From: CANHEE01 sp049316985
GTDB taxonomy: Bacteria; Bacteroidota; Bacteroidia; Chitinophagales; Saprospiraceae
DNA: 64,000 nt
NCBI GenBank assembly: GCA_049316985.1
Contig: JBMOJB010000005.1
Coordinates: 1-64,000 of the forward strand
Direction of reading: 5' to 3'
How positions within the stretch are numbered: position 1 is the first letter of the stretch; the number at the start of each line of letters is the position of its first letter. The position numbers and the translations under genes were made by a program. A model generated the notes under the pieces. The model was not told the origin of the DNA. It saw only the letters and a list, made by a program, of their open reading frames with translations, and searched no databases. This document shows, piece after piece, positions 36,051 to 44,669 of this stretch.

Positions 36051-36058
36051 TACCTTTG
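36051..36058 (+). promoter_or_regulatory. -7 promoter box (TACCTTTG) for the PASTA gene
   Basis: TACCTTTG 54 bases before the ATG at 36113. The nearest TTTG upstream is only 11 bases away. Confidence 0.45.
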
Positions 36059-36112
36059 CCATTCGAAACCTGCAGTAATCATTGGTTTTCTCATTGCAAA
36101 TCAAAGTAAATT

Positions 36113-36922
36113 ATGAAGATAATTAAAGAACTCTGGTTGTTTCTTAGCAGCGTCGTATTTATAAAAAATTGCCTTGGAGTAATCGCTTTTATCTTCGGTT
36201 TTATTTTTATTACCACCTATTGGCTCAAATGCTATACCGACCATGGTGAATCGCTTGCCGTGCCTAGTTTTATCGGCATGAGCCTTGAAGAGGCACAGAT
36301 AAAAGCGAAAAATAGAGGTTTTACTTTGGTTGTAAGTGATTCTACCTATCGACCCGGAATGCCTCCACATGTAATTTATGAACAAAATCCGAAAAATGGG
36401 AGGGTAAAAAAAGACAGAACTTTCTACCTGGCAATTACAAAAGCTATCCCGGATATCTTTGTCCTGCCCGATATCAACAATGGAATGGATGACTTTGAGA
36501 AATATGCAAAGAGACTCAAAGATCAGGAGATTAATGCCGAAATTGTCGCCAGAAAATACCATGAAATTCTCGAACCCAACACCATACTGGAGGTCATTTA
36601 CAAAGGCGACACAATCACGAAATTATTGCCAAATGGAATTGAAGTACACAAAGGAGAGTCTATACAGTTCGTGGTCTCAGAACGGGAAAACACAATTATG
36701 GAAATTCCTAATCTAATCTGCAAAAAAGTAGACGCCGCAAAATTCATTATCAATTCTTCAAATATCATCCTGGGAAACATCATTAAAGATAAATCAGTAA
36801 CCGATGAAGACCAGGCATATGTGTGGAAACAAGAACCTCCCTACCAAGAGGGTTCCTCGATTAGAATAGGCGAACAAATAACCATCTACATCACTGCAAA
36901 AGTTCCAAATGGATGCGAATAG
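36113..36922 (+). CDS. PASTA-domain membrane protein
   Basis: A 269-residue protein with one N-terminal membrane helix (about residues 20-38) and a periplasmic part made of about three PASTA domains. These begin near SLAVPSFIGMSLEEAQ, PDIFVLPDINNGMDD and MEIPNLICKKVDAAKF; the first and last have the clearest consensus, and the middle one is divergent. PASTA modules bind peptidoglycan fragments and are usually the sensor part of Ser/Thr kinases or of penicillin-binding proteins, but here there is no kinase or transpeptidase domain. It probably anchors to or senses the cell wall. The next gene starts 185 bases later. Confidence 0.85.
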   Translation: MKIIKELWLFLSSVVFIKNCLGVIAFIFGFIFITTYWLKCYTDHGESLAVPSFIGMSLEEAQIKAKNRGFTLVVSDSTYRPGMPPHVIYEQNPKNGRVKKDRTFYLAITKAIPDIFVLPDINNGMDDFEKYAKRLKDQEINAEIVARKYHEILEPNTILEVIYKGDTITKLLPNGIEVHKGESIQFVVSERENTIMEIPNLICKKVDAAKFIINSSNIILGNIIKDKSVTDEDQAYVWKQEPPYQEGSSIRIGEQITIYITAKVPNGCE

Positions 36923-36940
36923 TTAGAATTCGGCGTGTTA

Positions 36941-36969
36941 ATTGTTAATGATTGCTTAGTCATAACAAT
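36941..36969 (+). terminator. Possible terminator hairpin after the PASTA gene
   Basis: ATTGTTAATGA (36941-36951) pairs with TCATAACAAT (36960-36969) with one bulged A. It lacks a T-run, so termination is uncertain. Confidence 0.3.
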
Positions 36970-37107
36970 TTACTGATAACTGCGTTATTTAAAAGCTACA
37001 AGATCAACTTTTTTAACTTTACAGCTTGATTGCTGCTTTAATTTCCTACTAATTGTAAATTTCTGTCAGCAATATTGAACTACTAAATCGCTTAATACTT
37101 TTTAAGA

Positions 37108-39669
37108 ATGCGCATATTTTACACTTTTCTGTTTCTGTCCTTTTATGCCTATAGTAGTTTCGGACAAGGCGTAATAGAACTACCGCTTCAGTCAAATCCG
37201 GTCTTGGTCTCTAAATTTCAAAAGGACCTGGCCGCAAACGCGGAAATTCTTAAAAAAGTAAACACTCCGACGTCTACAGTAAAGGCCAGTTCAAGAGGAC
37301 CGAAGGCCTTTGTTGATACGCTTTACATCGTCTCCGGTGATTCTTTACTGATTGAAACGGATACATCCGGATTTTTTCTTGACACCTTATTTCTTGCTAA
37401 TAACAGTTTCAATTATGGCGAGGCTAAGCCTGTTTACAAATTTAATAGACCAGCCAAAACAAATACATTTCAGTTCAAATCGCAGCAAGGCATAATACTT
37501 GGAAAAGATACACTTGGAATTGTTTTAAATTTTACCAATAAAAACAAACCCGCCGACACCTTGTACTATTGGGTAATAGTTAAAAGAAAAAACAACAACA
37601 GTATCTTGCCATTAATTTACCTTAAAGCCGAAAAAGATACAATTCTGTGCGCCAGTAAACTTGGTCTTACAGGATTATTGGTTTCTTCGACCATTGCCGA
37701 TTGTCTGGGAGAAGATATTTCATTTATAAAAAGAAAAGCTTATTCTTTCCTGGATACTTGTGTCTATTACAAGGCTTCTCGTTTAGGTGGTACGGACAGC
37801 ACTACCTGTCTGACTTTGTGCGACGAAAATCAAGTTTGTGATAATTTTCTTTTTCCAATAAAAGTACTTCAGGACACACTTTCAACAAAAGAAAGCGAAT
37901 TGTTTATGGACGATTTTTCTTATGAAGGCCCTTATCCTGACTCCAAAAAATGGTTAGACGACAGGGCATTTATAAATTCGACTATGGCTACCAATCCTCC
38001 CTCGGTGGGTATGGCAACTTTTGATGGACTCAACTATACCGGAAGCCCTTACGGAAATGGCTTTGGAATCTCTGACGTCCTCACCTCTGCCTACTTGAAT
38101 TTGACAAAGAACAATATTCCTTTATACCTTAGCTTCTATGTGCAACCAAAAGGGTTGGGCTTCTCACCTGATATCGCCGACCGCTTTATAATTGAGTTTA
38201 AAACACCCACAGACCAATGGGTGGAGGTCAAATCTATTAGCACAGACAGATTCTATGCCGTGAGCGAAGCAGCACCCGATTTTAAACAATACAGCATTGC
38301 CATAAGTGATAGTTATTTGTACAAAGGATTCCAATTCCGATTCAGGGCTTTTGGGAGCAGGACTGGTATTAATGATGTTTGGAATTTGGATTATGTACGA
38401 ATATCAAAGGAAAATCCTCAAAATACCAATGGCGATCCTAATGGCTTCAACGATCTTGCCTTTACTCGCAAGCCGGGATCATTTTTAAAAAATTACACCG
38501 CTGCACCTTGGAAACATATCAAAGGTTTTGAAACCCAAGAGGTAAAAACTTTTTTGCCAATTGATATTTATAGTCACTTTTCTACCGATCAAAATATTAC
38601 TGATTCCAGAGCGGAAATCAAAGAAAAGACTGGTGGCACGAATCTTTTCAATAACTATTCATACTTCACGGCTAGTTTTTTGAATATACAGCCAATGAAA
38701 CATATCAATCAAAAAATTGATATTAACCCTAGTCCAAAAAAAGATTTATTCGATAACCTACTGTTGATTCCCGCAAATGCTGAAAATCTTGAGTTCAACA
38801 CTATTCTTTCTTTTGACTTACCCAAAGAACAAAATAAAGATTACGGAACTTCGATCACTCAAAATGACCAGGTAAGTAACACAACGATTTGCAGCAACTA
38901 TTTCGCTTACGATGACGGCACTGCCGAAAGTGTAATCACAACACAAGGAACAGAATCACAATTGCAGGTAAAGTTTAGGGCAAATGTCGATGATAGTTTG
39001 CGTGCAGTGAGCATTCATTTTCCTCATTTTAATAAGGATATTACCAATATGCGATTTAATCTACGCGTTTTTATTGGTTCATTAAGTGGAACGCCGGCCT
39101 ACGAAAAATTATTTTTAAGACCTGATTATCCGGATCGATATGAGAATAAACTCCAGGGCTTCACGCAGTACCTCCTAACCGATTTGGCCGCCAATCCAAA
39201 AGCACTCTATATTCCCAAAGGAGACTTTTATGTAGGATGGCAGCAAGTTACTACGGGCGTTGAACCCTTCGTCGTCGGATTTGACAAAAACAACCCCGAA
39301 GCCATGGTCAATAATTTTAAAAATACTACCGGTAGCTGGCAACCGCTAACAGGTTCAAAAGGAGCTTTAATGCTAAGACCTAAGTTAAGCAGTATGGCTA
39401 GTCAGGTCTTATCCAATTCTGACCGCGATCTACTCACTGCTTCAATATTTCCAAATCCGGCGACCGAATATTTATATGTAAATATCCCTTCCGATGAAAT
39501 GGTGGATATACAATATGAAATATTCGACATGTCTGGGCGCTTGATTCAGAGTGGCATCACATCACAGACAATTGACATTGCCAATATTAGGAACGGTGTG
39601 TATATTGTTCGGCTTCTGTCTTTAGATAACCGCCTGCAGAGCCACCATAAAATTTCAATAATCAAATAA
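37108..39669 (+). CDS. Large secreted protein with type IX secretion sorting domain
   Basis: An 853-residue exported protein. Signal peptide (residues 1-20, ending SSFGQ). The central 700 residues show no catalytic motif that I recognise; they include a beta-rich, jelly-roll-like part (about 260-440, with LYLSFYVQPKGLGFSPDI) that may bind ligand or carbohydrate. The last 75 residues are a type A C-terminal sorting domain (SIFPNPATEYLYVNIP, MSGRLIQSG, NGVYIVRL), so export to the cell surface by the type IX system is predicted. The rhodanese gene begins 17 bases downstream, so these may be co-transcribed. Confidence 0.85.
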   Translation: MRIFYTFLFLSFYAYSSFGQGVIELPLQSNPVLVSKFQKDLAANAEILKKVNTPTSTVKASSRGPKAFVDTLYIVSGDSLLIETDTSGFFLDTLFLANNSFNYGEAKPVYKFNRPAKTNTFQFKSQQGIILGKDTLGIVLNFTNKNKPADTLYYWVIVKRKNNNSILPLIYLKAEKDTILCASKLGLTGLLVSSTIADCLGEDISFIKRKAYSFLDTCVYYKASRLGGTDSTTCLTLCDENQVCDNFLFPIKVLQDTLSTKESELFMDDFSYEGPYPDSKKWLDDRAFINSTMATNPPSVGMATFDGLNYTGSPYGNGFGISDVLTSAYLNLTKNNIPLYLSFYVQPKGLGFSPDIADRFIIEFKTPTDQWVEVKSISTDRFYAVSEAAPDFKQYSIAISDSYLYKGFQFRFRAFGSRTGINDVWNLDYVRISKENPQNTNGDPNGFNDLAFTRKPGSFLKNYTAAPWKHIKGFETQEVKTFLPIDIYSHFSTDQNITDSRAEIKEKTGGTNLFNNYSYFTASFLNIQPMKHINQKIDINPSPKKDLFDNLLLIPANAENLEFNTILSFDLPKEQNKDYGTSITQNDQVSNTTICSNYFAYDDGTAESVITTQGTESQLQVKFRANVDDSLRAVSIHFPHFNKDITNMRFNLRVFIGSLSGTPAYEKLFLRPDYPDRYENKLQGFTQYLLTDLAANPKALYIPKGDFYVGWQQVTTGVEPFVVGFDKNNPEAMVNNFKNTTGSWQPLTGSKGALMLRPKLSSMASQVLSNSDRDLLTASIFPNPATEYLYVNIPSDEMVDIQYEIFDMSGRLIQSGITSQTIDIANIRNGVYIVRLLSLDNRLQSHHKISIIK

Positions 39670-39686
39670 ATTTTAAATCAATAGAT

Positions 39687-39989
39687 ATGGATATTAATGT
39701 TGTAGAACTGAAACAACGCCTTGATGCAGGAGAAAATTTTATTTTTATTGATGTGCGCGAACCACATGAATTTGAAGAATTTAATATTGGAGCCAGACTA
39801 ATTCCGCTCGGAACAGTCGTCGACAGAATCACAGAGTTCGATGACCAAAAAAGTGAAGAAATAATTATCCATTGCAGAAGTGGAAAAAGAAGTGGAATGG
39901 CCCAAATGCTATTCCAACAAGCGGGTTTTACTAATGTCCGCAATGTTGAGGGTGGAATTTTAGATTGGATTGATAAATTTGGCAAATAA
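39687..39989 (+). CDS. Rhodanese-like domain protein
   Basis: Single-domain cytoplasmic sulfurtransferase of 100 residues. The N-terminal strand FIFIDVREPHEFEEFNI and the active-site loop CRSGKRSG with Cys63 are intact, so thiosulfate or persulfide sulfur transfer is plausible. It resembles the small PspE/GlpE-like single-domain class. It lies between the type IX cargo gene and a lipoprotein gene in a tight plus-strand run (17 and 15 bases apart). A second, exported rhodanese is at 56940-57338. Confidence 0.88.
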   Translation: MDINVVELKQRLDAGENFIFIDVREPHEFEEFNIGARLIPLGTVVDRITEFDDQKSEEIIIHCRSGKRSGMAQMLFQQAGFTNVRNVEGGILDWIDKFGK

Positions 39990-40004
39990 TTTTTCTGAAA
40001 ATTT

Positions 40005-40454
40005 ATGAATAAATTATTACCGGTATTTTTCGTTCTGCTGTTGTTGGCTTTCGGTTGCAAAAAGAAAAACTCGATACCTGCTTCACCCGATATGGCAAAT
40101 TTGCCACAAGAGTTTCGAAGCTTCTATGATAAGTTTCATGCTGACAGTGTATTCCAGTTGAAGCACATTCAGTTTCCACTTCAGGGATTACCATCAGACG
40201 TTGACAGCGCCACCCTCGTGGATAAAGATTTTTATTTTACTCAAGATGTGTGGAAACTTCATCAATTGGTAGATTTTAGTACAGGAGAATTTTCGCAGTC
40301 CATCAAACCCTTGACAGAACGGATGGTAGTGGAGCAAATTTTCAAAAGCGATAATAGTTTTGCAATTGAAAGACGTTTTGCTAAATTGAGCGACAACGAA
40401 TGGTACCTGATCTACTACATTGCTCCCAATCGTTTTTCGAAAATTCAAAAATAA
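40005..40454 (+). CDS. Small lipoprotein, possibly DUF4348
   Basis: A 149-residue predicted lipoprotein: hydrophobic signal and lipobox with Cys18 (LLAFGCKKK). The mature part has the pattern FRSFYDKFHADSVFQLKHIQFPL, which reminds me of DUF4348 proteins of Bacteroidota; that assignment is from memory and tentative. Its stop codon is followed seven bases later by the TTG start of the LpxH-like gene in the same reading frame, so the two are almost certainly co-transcribed. No function can be assigned. Confidence 0.75.
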   Translation: MNKLLPVFFVLLLLAFGCKKKNSIPASPDMANLPQEFRSFYDKFHADSVFQLKHIQFPLQGLPSDVDSATLVDKDFYFTQDVWKLHQLVDFSTGEFSQSIKPLTERMVVEQIFKSDNSFAIERRFAKLSDNEWYLIYYIAPNRFSKIQK

Positions 40455-40460
40455 TTCCAT

Positions 40461-41240
40461 TTGTCAGCAGTACAAAAAACCTACTTTGCTTCGGATTTCC
40501 ATTTAGGTATCAATGCACGTCTAAGTTCATTAGAACGTGAAAAGCAAATATGCAGATGGCTGGACAGTATCCGCGAAGATGCCGAAGCGCTGTACCTGGT
40601 TGGCGATGTTTTCGATTATTTTTTTGAATACAAGCGTGTAATTCCAAAAGGGTTTTCACGGATTTTGGGAAAGTTAGCCGAATTGAGGGATGAAAACCTG
40701 CCCATTTTCTTCTTTACAGGTAACCATGATATGTGGATGTTCCACTATTTCGAAGATGAAATGGGAATACCTATTTATAGGGAACCCATTGAAATAAATA
40801 TTCACGGGAAAAATTTTTGGATTGGGCATGGCGACGGATTAGGACCCGGAGATTACGGATACAAAATGATTAAGGCTATTTTTGCCAACAAAACCTGTCA
40901 ATGGCTTTTTGAGCGCTTTCATCCCAATTTTGGCATGAATCTAATGTTGAGGTCTTCAGGTCTTAGCAGGAATTCCCAGCCCCGGTCGATAGAATGGCAG
41001 GGTATCGACAAAGAAAGGATTGTGGTTTTTGCTGAACAAGAAAGCCTGAAGAAGCCCGATATTGACTTTTTTATCTGTGGGCACCGACATTTACCGATAG
41101 ATTTTACTTTAGCCAACGGTCACAGCAGATATATCAACCTTGGTGAATGGATGCATAGCAATTCCTACGCAGTTTTTGATGGCAAGGAAGTAACTATGGC
41201 ATTTTTCGAAACAGACCCTATCAATTTTATATATCCCTGA
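40461..41240 (+). CDS. lpxH: UDP-2,3-diacylglucosamine diphosphatase-like metallophosphoesterase (LpxH family)
   Basis: Calcineurin-like phosphoesterase, probably hydrolysing UDP-2,3-diacylglucosamine to lipid X in lipid A synthesis. All metal-site motifs are in order: SDFHLG (Asp12, His14), GDVFD, GNHD, a GHGDG loop and CGHRH near the C-terminus. At 259 residues it fits the long LpxH-like form of this phylum. The start codon must be TTG at 40461: the preceding in-frame stop is 6 bases upstream, there is no ATG before GNHDMWM, and SDFHLG needs to be close to the N-terminus. It ends one base before the convergent MarR gene's stop codon. Confidence 0.88.
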   Translation: MSAVQKTYFASDFHLGINARLSSLEREKQICRWLDSIREDAEALYLVGDVFDYFFEYKRVIPKGFSRILGKLAELRDENLPIFFFTGNHDMWMFHYFEDEMGIPIYREPIEINIHGKNFWIGHGDGLGPGDYGYKMIKAIFANKTCQWLFERFHPNFGMNLMLRSSGLSRNSQPRSIEWQGIDKERIVVFAEQESLKKPDIDFFICGHRHLPIDFTLANGHSRYINLGEWMHSNSYAVFDGKEVTMAFFETDPINFIYP

Positions 41241-41241
41241 G

Positions 41242-41697
41242 CTAGTCTGAGCTTCTGATTTGTTCCAATAATCTATTTAGAATTTCAGCTTCTTGTTCTG
41301 AAATTTTCATAGATTCATTCTCCTTATCGATAATTTTCTGATCCAGGTTGGCAAGAATACCCAACGCCTTTGCGCTAATAATCGAAACACTCTCCCTTCT
41401 ATCCGTTTCAGATTGCTTTCTTTCTATTAATCCATCTCTGAAAAGTCTCTCCAAAATACGGGGTACATTGGGGCTTTTCTCTATCATTCTCTCAGCAATA
41501 TCCTTTACACATAAATGTTTGGGCAAAGAACCCCTCAAAATTCGTAAAACATTAAATTGCTCATTAGTGAGATTATAGCTTTTTAACACGCTGTTTATCT
41601 GAATTTTCATCCAATATGCAGTGTACAATAAATTCAAAACACCTTTGTGCTTCTGATCACGAAATTTGTTGGTTTGAAGTGCTTCTTCGATCTTCAT
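41242..41697 (-). CDS. MarR family transcriptional regulator
   Basis: A 151-residue winged-helix regulator of the MarR type: the dimerising N-terminal helices, the helix-turn-helix (HLCVKDIAERMIEKSPNVPRIL) and the beta wing with Asp-Arg-Arg (SETDRRESVSI). Proteins of this kind commonly repress their own gene and a divergent neighbour and are released by small ligands. The divergent gene at 41768 encodes a lipoprotein, and the promoters of the two overlap face to face, which makes it the likely target. The ligand is not known. Confidence 0.9.
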   Translation of the reverse strand: MKIEEALQTNKFRDQKHKGVLNLLYTAYWMKIQINSVLKSYNLTNEQFNVLRILRGSLPKHLCVKDIAERMIEKSPNVPRILERLFRDGLIERKQSETDRRESVSIISAKALGILANLDQKIIDKENESMKISEQEAEILNRLLEQIRSSD

Positions 41698-41713
41698 ATC
41701 TATAAAATAGACT

Positions 41714-41753
41714 CAAAATTAATTATTTGTAGGCAGAAAAATCAATATATTTG
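41714..41753. promoter_or_regulatory. Overlapping divergent promoters, MarR gene and lipoprotein gene
   Basis: Minus strand: TTG (41743-41745), 21-base spacer, TAATTTTG (41714-41721), 16 bases before the MarR start. Plus strand: TTTG (41726-41729), 16-base spacer, TATATTTG (41746-41753), 14 bases before the lipoprotein ATG. Each -33 element lies between the other promoter's elements. Confidence 0.6.
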
Positions 41754-41767
41754 CATAAAACAAGGAA

Positions 41768-42331
41768 ATGATAAAATATTTTACTTTCTATGTCATACTG
41801 GCAATTTCATATTCTTCGTGCGTGTCGGGATACAAATTAAATGCAAAAGCGCAACAGGCTTTCCCGGAAAGCTGGATTGGGAATTGGGAGGGAACCCTTA
41901 AAATCTACGCTGGCAAAGGCCTCGTCCAAAGTCCGCCAATGGAGGTCATTATCAAAAAAATCGACACCTCAGATGTTAGGTACAATTTCGAATTGATCTA
42001 TGGCGAAAACAAACAAGAAGGACGAAGACCATATCAATTAATAGTTAAAGATCCATCAAATGGTCTCTTTGTGAATGATGAAATGAATAGCATCCAGATG
42101 GAGGAGTATTTTATTGGAAACAAATTATATTGCTGGTTTGAAGTCGAGGGTACATTGCTTTTAAGTACTTTTGAAAAAATGGATAATAAATTATTTTTTG
42201 AGATTGTAGCAGGCTCGTCCATACCAATTAGCAACAGCGGAGGACAGAAATTTAATGGTGAAGAAATACCGCTGGTAAAGACCTATCCGGTAAAGAGCTG
42301 TCAAAAAGCTACTTTAATCAAAAAAAAGTAA
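41768..42331 (+). CDS. Hypothetical lipoprotein, likely MarR-regulated
   Basis: A 187-residue predicted lipoprotein with lipobox Cys18 (SYSSCVSG). The mature sequence begins with a WIGNWEGTLKIY segment, followed by a lipocalin-like or THAP4-like beta-rich pattern (GNWEG near the N-terminus is suggestive), but I cannot assign a family. The C-terminus is Lys-rich. The gene is divergent from the MarR regulator with overlapping promoters, so its expression probably responds to the same ligand. The next gene, gatB, starts 46 bases downstream. Confidence 0.75.
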   Translation: MIKYFTFYVILAISYSSCVSGYKLNAKAQQAFPESWIGNWEGTLKIYAGKGLVQSPPMEVIIKKIDTSDVRYNFELIYGENKQEGRRPYQLIVKDPSNGLFVNDEMNSIQMEEYFIGNKLYCWFEVEGTLLLSTFEKMDNKLFFEIVAGSSIPISNSGGQKFNGEEIPLVKTYPVKSCQKATLIKKK

Positions 42332-42352
42332 AAGCACCCTGTAAAACCCTTT

Positions 42353-42369
42353 TATACGTTTTTCGTATA
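42353..42369. repeat. Inverted repeat just upstream of gatB
   Basis: TATACG (42353-42358), TTTTT, CGTATA (42364-42369): a perfect 6-bp palindrome with a 5-base loop, ending 8 bases before the gatB ATG, overlapping where a ribosome would bind. Confidence 0.45.
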
Positions 42370-42377
42370 CTACAAAC

Positions 42378-43820
42378 ATGATTGATAAATATGAACTGGT
42401 CATCGGTCTCGAGATCCATTTACAACTTAATACGCGCAGTAAGGCTTTTTGCGGGGATGCAGTAGCATTCGGCAGTGCGGCCAATAATCACGTGAGCGCA
42501 ATTTCTCTTGGACATCCCGGTACTTTGCCAAGACTTAACAAGGAACAGCTTAAGAAAGCTGTTAAACTTGGTATCGCATTGGGTAGTACAATTAGTTTGG
42601 TCAGCAAATTTGACCGAAAAAACTACTTTTACGCCGATTTGCCCAAGGGGTATCAAATCACACAAGATAAAGTTCCCATTTGCGTAGGAGGGGGAATAGA
42701 AATCAAGACCGCTGCCGGACCTCGCTACATCAGGTTTCATCACATTCATATGGAAGAGGATGCAGGAAAACTTATTCATGATATGGATGATCATTTCTCT
42801 TTCATCGATTTGAACAGAGCGGGTACTCCTCTTCTGGAAATGGTTACTGAACCCGATTTAAGAACAGCCGAAGAAGTAGCAGCTTTAATGAGTTCCATTC
42901 GTCAGCTTGCGCGCTATCTGGAAATTTCTGATGGAAATATGGAAGAAGGTTCCATGCGATGTGACTGTAATATATCAGTTAAGCTAAGGACGGCAGATGA
43001 ACTCGGTGAAAGATGCGAAGTCAAGAATGTAAATTCAATGAAATTTGCGAAGCAAGCAATCGAATACGAATTCAAAAGACAGGTCGAAATAATTGAAAAT
43101 GGTGGAAAAATTGAAAGAAATACCTTAAATTTTGATCCAAATACAGGCATCACCACACCACTCCGATCAAAAGAAGATGCCAATGATTATCGTTATTTTC
43201 CTGAACCAGATCTTTGCCCGGTTCGCATTTCAAAAGAAGAAATTGAGGAAATAAAAGCACTAATGCCCAGGCTACCCAAAGACCTGTTTGACGAATTTAC
43301 AGCTGAGTTTGGTCTTAGTCAACAAGAAGCGGAGATCCTAACCGAAGAGAAAGAAATGGGTTTGTATTTTAGAAATCTATGTCTGACCGCTCCCAACAAA
43401 AAAAGTCTGACAAATTTGGTAATAAATAAAATCAGACCCTATTTAATTGAAAACAACCTTACCTTAGACAATTTATCAGCCAAAAATCATCAAATACTAG
43501 CTTTTTTAAAATTGATTGAAGATGGCATCGTCAGTAGTGCAATTGCTTATCAACGAATATTTCCGTACATCATGGAGAATAATTCCAAAATGCCACTGCA
43601 AATTGCTCAAGAATTGAATTTAATCCAAAGCTCCGATACTGATTTTATTGAAAATATCTGCAAAGAAGTGATACTCGCTTTCCCTGATAAAGTAAAGTAC
43701 TATCAAAAAGGTAAAAAAGGCTTAATTGGTTTTTTCATGGGAGAAGTTATGAAGCGATCCAAAGGACAAGCTGAACCGAAATCTACCACAGAAATACTGA
43801 ACCGAATGTTGCTGCAATAA
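42378..43820 (+). CDS. gatB: Aspartyl/glutamyl-tRNA amidotransferase subunit B
   Basis: Kinase-transferase subunit of the GatCAB complex that converts misacylated Glu-tRNA(Gln), and often Asp-tRNA(Asn), into the correct form. Recognisable parts are the N-terminal ELVIGLEIHLQLNT strand, the GHPGTLP loop, the DLPKGYQI motif, the MEEGSMRCDCNIS zinc region and the EVKNVNSMKF helix. A YqeY-like helical tail completes the 480-residue protein. gatA and gatC are not in the window, as is common in this phylum where the subunits are dispersed. A strong terminator follows immediately. Confidence 0.97.
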   Translation: MIDKYELVIGLEIHLQLNTRSKAFCGDAVAFGSAANNHVSAISLGHPGTLPRLNKEQLKKAVKLGIALGSTISLVSKFDRKNYFYADLPKGYQITQDKVPICVGGGIEIKTAAGPRYIRFHHIHMEEDAGKLIHDMDDHFSFIDLNRAGTPLLEMVTEPDLRTAEEVAALMSSIRQLARYLEISDGNMEEGSMRCDCNISVKLRTADELGERCEVKNVNSMKFAKQAIEYEFKRQVEIIENGGKIERNTLNFDPNTGITTPLRSKEDANDYRYFPEPDLCPVRISKEEIEEIKALMPRLPKDLFDEFTAEFGLSQQEAEILTEEKEMGLYFRNLCLTAPNKKSLTNLVINKIRPYLIENNLTLDNLSAKNHQILAFLKLIEDGIVSSAIAYQRIFPYIMENNSKMPLQIAQELNLIQSSDTDFIENICKEVILAFPDKVKYYQKGKKGLIGFFMGEVMKRSKGQAEPKSTTEILNRMLLQ

Positions 43821-43824
43821 AAAA

Positions 43825-43863
43825 AGAAGCCGAAAAACAAATTAAATCTGTTTTTCGGCTTCT
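43825..43863 (+). terminator. Intrinsic terminator after gatB
   Basis: Perfect 15-bp arms AGAAGCCGAAAAACA (43825-43839) and TGTTTTTCGGCTTCT (43849-43863) with a 9-base loop. It sits 5 bases from the convergent SH3 gene's stop and may serve both. Confidence 0.88.
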
Positions 43864-43868
43864 AAGCA

Positions 43869-44591
43869 TTAATCTGCAATATCAAAATGAACCTCCCAGC
43901 GAGTTCCCACTGGTATTACACGCATCGCTTTGGAATCATTATCACCTCCATTGACACGAATGTGCTTATTGTTGCCATTGTATTTTTGAGAACCTACCTT
44001 ATTATCCGGAAACCAAACAGACTTGCCCCAAAGATAAGCTTCTTCCTGTGTGATGCCCTTTTTGAAAGTTAAAATCCTTTGTGATCCGCCGTCATACTTC
44101 TTTAAAGTAAAATGCGTTCCATCTTGAAAATCCTGATCATAAGTCATAGTATTATCCTTGCTGGATTCTTTCGCTACTCCCTTCCGCGTTGAATTTTGAC
44201 CGTACAGTGCATCGATTGCGTCCTTTTCATTGCTGCTGACTCCTTTAGCTTCTTGTAAATCCGGATTGACCATTAATGATGACAAATAGCCGTCAAATGC
44301 CCAACCTTCTTCTTCCCCAAATTTCACTTTTACCCAATGCCCTTTTATGATATAGCCCTTGAACTCCTCGACTTGATGCGCAGAAGCCATCAAACCCTCG
44401 GTCTGTACAATAACTACTGAACCGAATGGAATTAAAGTTTTCTTTTTGCCATTTGAATTGGCATTATTTCTTAATGTCAAACCTGATTTTGCTAAAACAG
44501 TTAATTTATCCCCCGCTTTATAAGATCCAATTGCCTTTGTCTGAAAAATAACAGCAAGCATAAAAATTAGTGACAAAACTTTTGTTTTCAT
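43869..44591 (-). CDS. Secreted SH3-domain protein
   Basis: A 240-residue exported protein. Signal peptide to about residue 20 (VIFQTKAIG). Residues about 28-105 form a bacterial SH3 domain (KLTVLAKSGLTLRNNANSNG, ending VKFGEEEGWAFDGYLS), the kind found in cell-wall and envelope proteins. The C-terminal half has no recognised domain. No catalytic residues are seen. It is probably an envelope-binding protein with an unknown partner. The upstream gene dtd ends 78 bases earlier on the same strand. Confidence 0.75.
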   Translation of the reverse strand: MKTKVLSLIFMLAVIFQTKAIGSYKAGDKLTVLAKSGLTLRNNANSNGKKKTLIPFGSVVIVQTEGLMASAHQVEEFKGYIIKGHWVKVKFGEEEGWAFDGYLSSLMVNPDLQEAKGVSSNEKDAIDALYGQNSTRKGVAKESSKDNTMTYDQDFQDGTHFTLKKYDGGSQRILTFKKGITQEEAYLWGKSVWFPDNKVGSQKYNGNNKHIRVNGGDNDSKAMRVIPVGTRWEVHFDIAD

Positions 44592-44669
44592 TATTACAAA
44601 TAAGTGTTTTTAGTAAAAAATTAATTTTCAAGCGTCAAAATAATACTTTTTATTACAAAACTAAGCAAA

